DNA of 64,000 nt from JBLHGU01 sp047615875 (GTDB lineage Bacteria; Pseudomonadota; Gammaproteobacteria; Arenicellales; CAJQKF01): contig JBLHGU010000003.1 in NCBI GenBank assembly GCA_047615875.1, forward strand, positions 1-64,000, in the 5' to 3' direction. The notes under the pieces were generated by a model that saw only the letters and a program-made list of their open reading frames with translations, did no database searches and was not told the origin of the DNA. Both the position numbers and the translations under genes were made by a program. Every line of letters starts with the position of its first letter. The first letter of the stretch is position 1. This document shows positions 62,141 to 64,000 of this stretch, one piece after another.

Positions 62141-64000
62141 CTACTCTGCCAACCCAGCATTACGAAGATTCTCTCTAAGATGCAGCGTATCCACACGATT
62201 TTTATAAGGAGCCAATTTAGGTTGTGTCCACTTAGCAATGGTTGCTCTCGGGTCGTGTTGTAAAAGGCGGTCTACAGCCAGTTTTGCCATTTCAGTATTG
62301 CTAAATGCAGCGTGACTAGCCGATAGATAGAGACATAAAATCGGCGTATCAATTTTTCGTACGCTCGCGAATATGGTTAGAGCTTCCTCATATTTACGAG
62401 CATCGAATAAAACTTGTCCAAGCTGGACAAGATAATACTCGGGGTAATGTGGGTTAATTCGTATTGCCTGATAGATTAGTTCAGCGCCCTGTTCAGCCTT
62501 TCCTGCATAGGCGAAGTAATAGCCCGCATCAGACAGCACATCGGCATCGTTGGGGTTGAGTTCAATAGTGCGATCGAATTCCGCTATACCCTGATCATGT
62601 TGAAATGCGTAAAAGTGACATGCCGCAAGTGACCAGTGAACCCAGGATTCCTCGTCTTCGACCTCCACGCCCTTGCTAGCTGCCGCCCGCCCCTTTGCTA
62701 CCAATTCTTCGTAGTTATCTCCCCAGCATTCGATCGCATCGAGCAGATAAACCCACGCTAGCTTGGCATAAGCTTTGCCATAATTGGGATTCAGCCGAAT
62801 GTCCTCTTCGAAGCAATCCTTTGAGCGGCGGTTGTCTTGTGGTGTAAAGTTATCCATAAAGTCGAGGCCGAGAATAAAAGCATCAAAAGCCCTGGGGTTC
62901 TGCGGTCCGTTGCGTTGCCAGGCCTTATGCAGATGTCCACCGTAACTGGTTGCGAGGGATCCAACAATCAACTCTACTACCTCGTCCTGAAGTGCGAATA
63001 CATCATCCACTTGCCGTTGGTAACGTTCTGCCCACAGATGGCTGCCAGTGGAGCCGTCGATAAGCTGTACATTAATTCTGACCACGTCTTTCGACTGTTG
63101 TACGCTACCTTCCAGAATGTAACGCGCACCCAGCTCACGGCTCACTGTCTGCACATTCATAGCCTTACCCTTGTAGACGAAACTGGAATAACTGGCGATA
63201 ACAAACAAATCGCGAAACCGCGATAAGTTGTTGATGATGTCATTGGTTATGCCATCGGCCAAATAATCCTGCTCGGCATCACTGCTCATGGAGGTGAAAG
63301 GCAATACAGCAATAGAGGGCTTTTCCGGCAAAGTAGGGGAGGGCGTTCCTTCGGGCAATTCGGGAGTCTGGTTGGCCAGATTCGGAATCTCGGGTGGGGT
63401 ATTTATTGGTGTTACATTAAAAGTTCCAACACGTATTGCAGAACGTAACTCTGTGGTTTCCTGCTCAGGCTCAACCCCAAGCTCCTGTTTGAGAGTTTTG
63501 ATACAACGGTTGTACGCCAAAAGAGCCTTATTACGTTCACCGCGTAAGGCATATGATTTCATTAATTGTTGCCATACTGACTCGTTAAACAGATCAAGGG
63601 TAGCCAGGCGTTCAGCGGTTTCAACTGCTTTAGCCACCTCGCCGGAATCCATCTGACGGGGTACCAAACTAGCCAGTGCCAGGATAGCTAGCTGGCGATA
63701 ACGGTCGCGCTCGCCAGCTAGCCATTCTTCACCGATCGGATCTCGCACCACTACGCCTTCCAGAAATTCACCCTGATATAAAGCTACAGTCTGGGTAGTA
63801 GAGGTAGGATTTATCTCCTTATTCAAACATTCCAGTTCAAGGGCGTCTACATCGATTGTGCCGGCGACTACAGACACCGCCATACGATCGATTGTAAGCA
63901 GTTGCGGCTCTACACCTGCCAACGACTTTCGAATCGCACTCAAAGTCTGTCGTAAAGAGTTTCGCGCCTGCTCGTCGCCACGAGCACTCCACAGCAAACC
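62141..64000 (-). CDS. BTAD domain + TolB-like domain + TPR protein, 5' part outside window
   Basis: About 620 residues visible; the start lies beyond 64000 because the apparent first codon is a TTG inside a conserved segment (LLWSARGDEQARNSLRQTL). The N-terminal visible part (to about 190) is a bacterial transcriptional activator domain (BTAD) as in SARP/AfsR regulators (MKSYALRGERNKALLAYNRC). A TolB-like domain follows (PSIAVLPFTSMSSDAEQDYL), then TPRs. A DNA-binding winged helix is expected upstream, outside the window. Same C-terminal half as the cyclase-like paralogues. Confidence 0.85.
   Translation of the reverse strand, partial: GLLWSARGDEQARNSLRQTLSAIRKSLAGVEPQLLTIDRMAVSVVAGTIDVDALELECLNKEINPTSTTQTVALYQGEFLEGVVVRDPIGEEWLAGERDRYRQLAILALASLVPRQMDSGEVAKAVETAERLATLDLFNESVWQQLMKSYALRGERNKALLAYNRCIKTLKQELGVEPEQETTELRSAIRVGTFNVTPINTPPEIPNLANQTPELPEGTPSPTLPEKPSIAVLPFTSMSSDAEQDYLADGITNDIINNLSRFRDLFVIASYSSFVYKGKAMNVQTVSRELGARYILEGSVQQSKDVVRINVQLIDGSTGSHLWAERYQRQVDDVFALQDEVVELIVGSLATSYGGHLHKAWQRNGPQNPRAFDAFILGLDFMDNFTPQDNRRSKDCFEEDIRLNPNYGKAYAKLAWVYLLDAIECWGDNYEELVAKGRAAASKGVEVEDEESWVHWSLAACHFYAFQHDQGIAEFDRTIELNPNDADVLSDAGYYFAYAGKAEQGAELIYQAIRINPHYPEYYLVQLGQVLFDARKYEEALTIFASVRKIDTPILCLYLSASHAAFSNTEMAKLAVDRLLQHDPRATIAKWTQPKLAPYKNRVDTLHLRENLRNAGLAE

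Overview
The window reads as a chromosomal segment of a Gammaproteobacterium of moderate GC. The evidence is the lpoA-yraN-dolP block (LpoA is essentially confined to Gammaproteobacteria), the pilMNOPQ-aroK-aroB run, and housekeeping genes of gammaproteobacterial type (typA, cysG, sixA, rppH, rsmI, mrcA, pyrF, hemE). I see no rRNA, tRNA, CRISPR array, insertion sequence or phage gene. Genus cannot be fixed from the sequence alone.

Layout. 1-21 kb is mostly housekeeping: a partial GGCT-like gene, a PLP aminotransferase, an MFS-acyltransferase fusion, an Hsp20 behind a heat-shock-type promoter, argB, typA, a two-gene set of unrecognised membrane proteins (coiled coil/HhH and BON-like), a phosphate-binding-type protein, bcp, a YfcG-type GST, panB, sixA and an S4-like membrane protein. 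Next comes a redox block (tRNA-binding protein, Fe-S/CCG protein, Rieske protein, cysG, ferredoxin-reductase) and a MoxR/VWA pair. 21-26 kb holds a frameshifted cyclase-like/TPR gene, a GFA protein, an SEC-C protein and a Sel1 protein. 25.7-32.8 kb holds a TrpD2-like gene, phosphoribulokinase with a divergent LysR regulator and repeated palindromes between them, a PilU-like ATPase, a second LysR and rppH. 32.8-51.3 kb is an envelope/pilus/core-metabolism stretch: hldE-type adenylyltransferase, dolP, yraN, lpoA, rsmI, mrcA, pilMNOPQ, aroKB, two lipoproteins, pyrF, hemE.

51.4-64 kb is different: a loose, accessory collection of small stand-alone enzymes (SnoaL-like, DJ-1/PfpI, methyltransferase, two GFA proteins, PhzF, RidA, NIPSNAP, LysE, GNAT) punctuated by three large signalling-type genes that share a TolB-like plus TPR architecture. 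With the frameshifted copy at 21-23 kb, the window contains four members of this family. Three carry a class III cyclase-like N-terminus that keeps the metal-binding aspartates but has lost the usual substrate Lys and transition-state Asn; the fourth carries a BTAD domain instead.

The accessory stretch also shows erosion, or readthrough. The DJ-1/PfpI gene and the PhzF gene each end at a stop codon after which the same frame continues with a family-typical C-terminus to a second stop (20 and 22 residues later). With the frameshifted cyclase, three genes of accessory type are interrupted by one small lesion each. All functional names are by motif and family recognition by eye; no database search was run.
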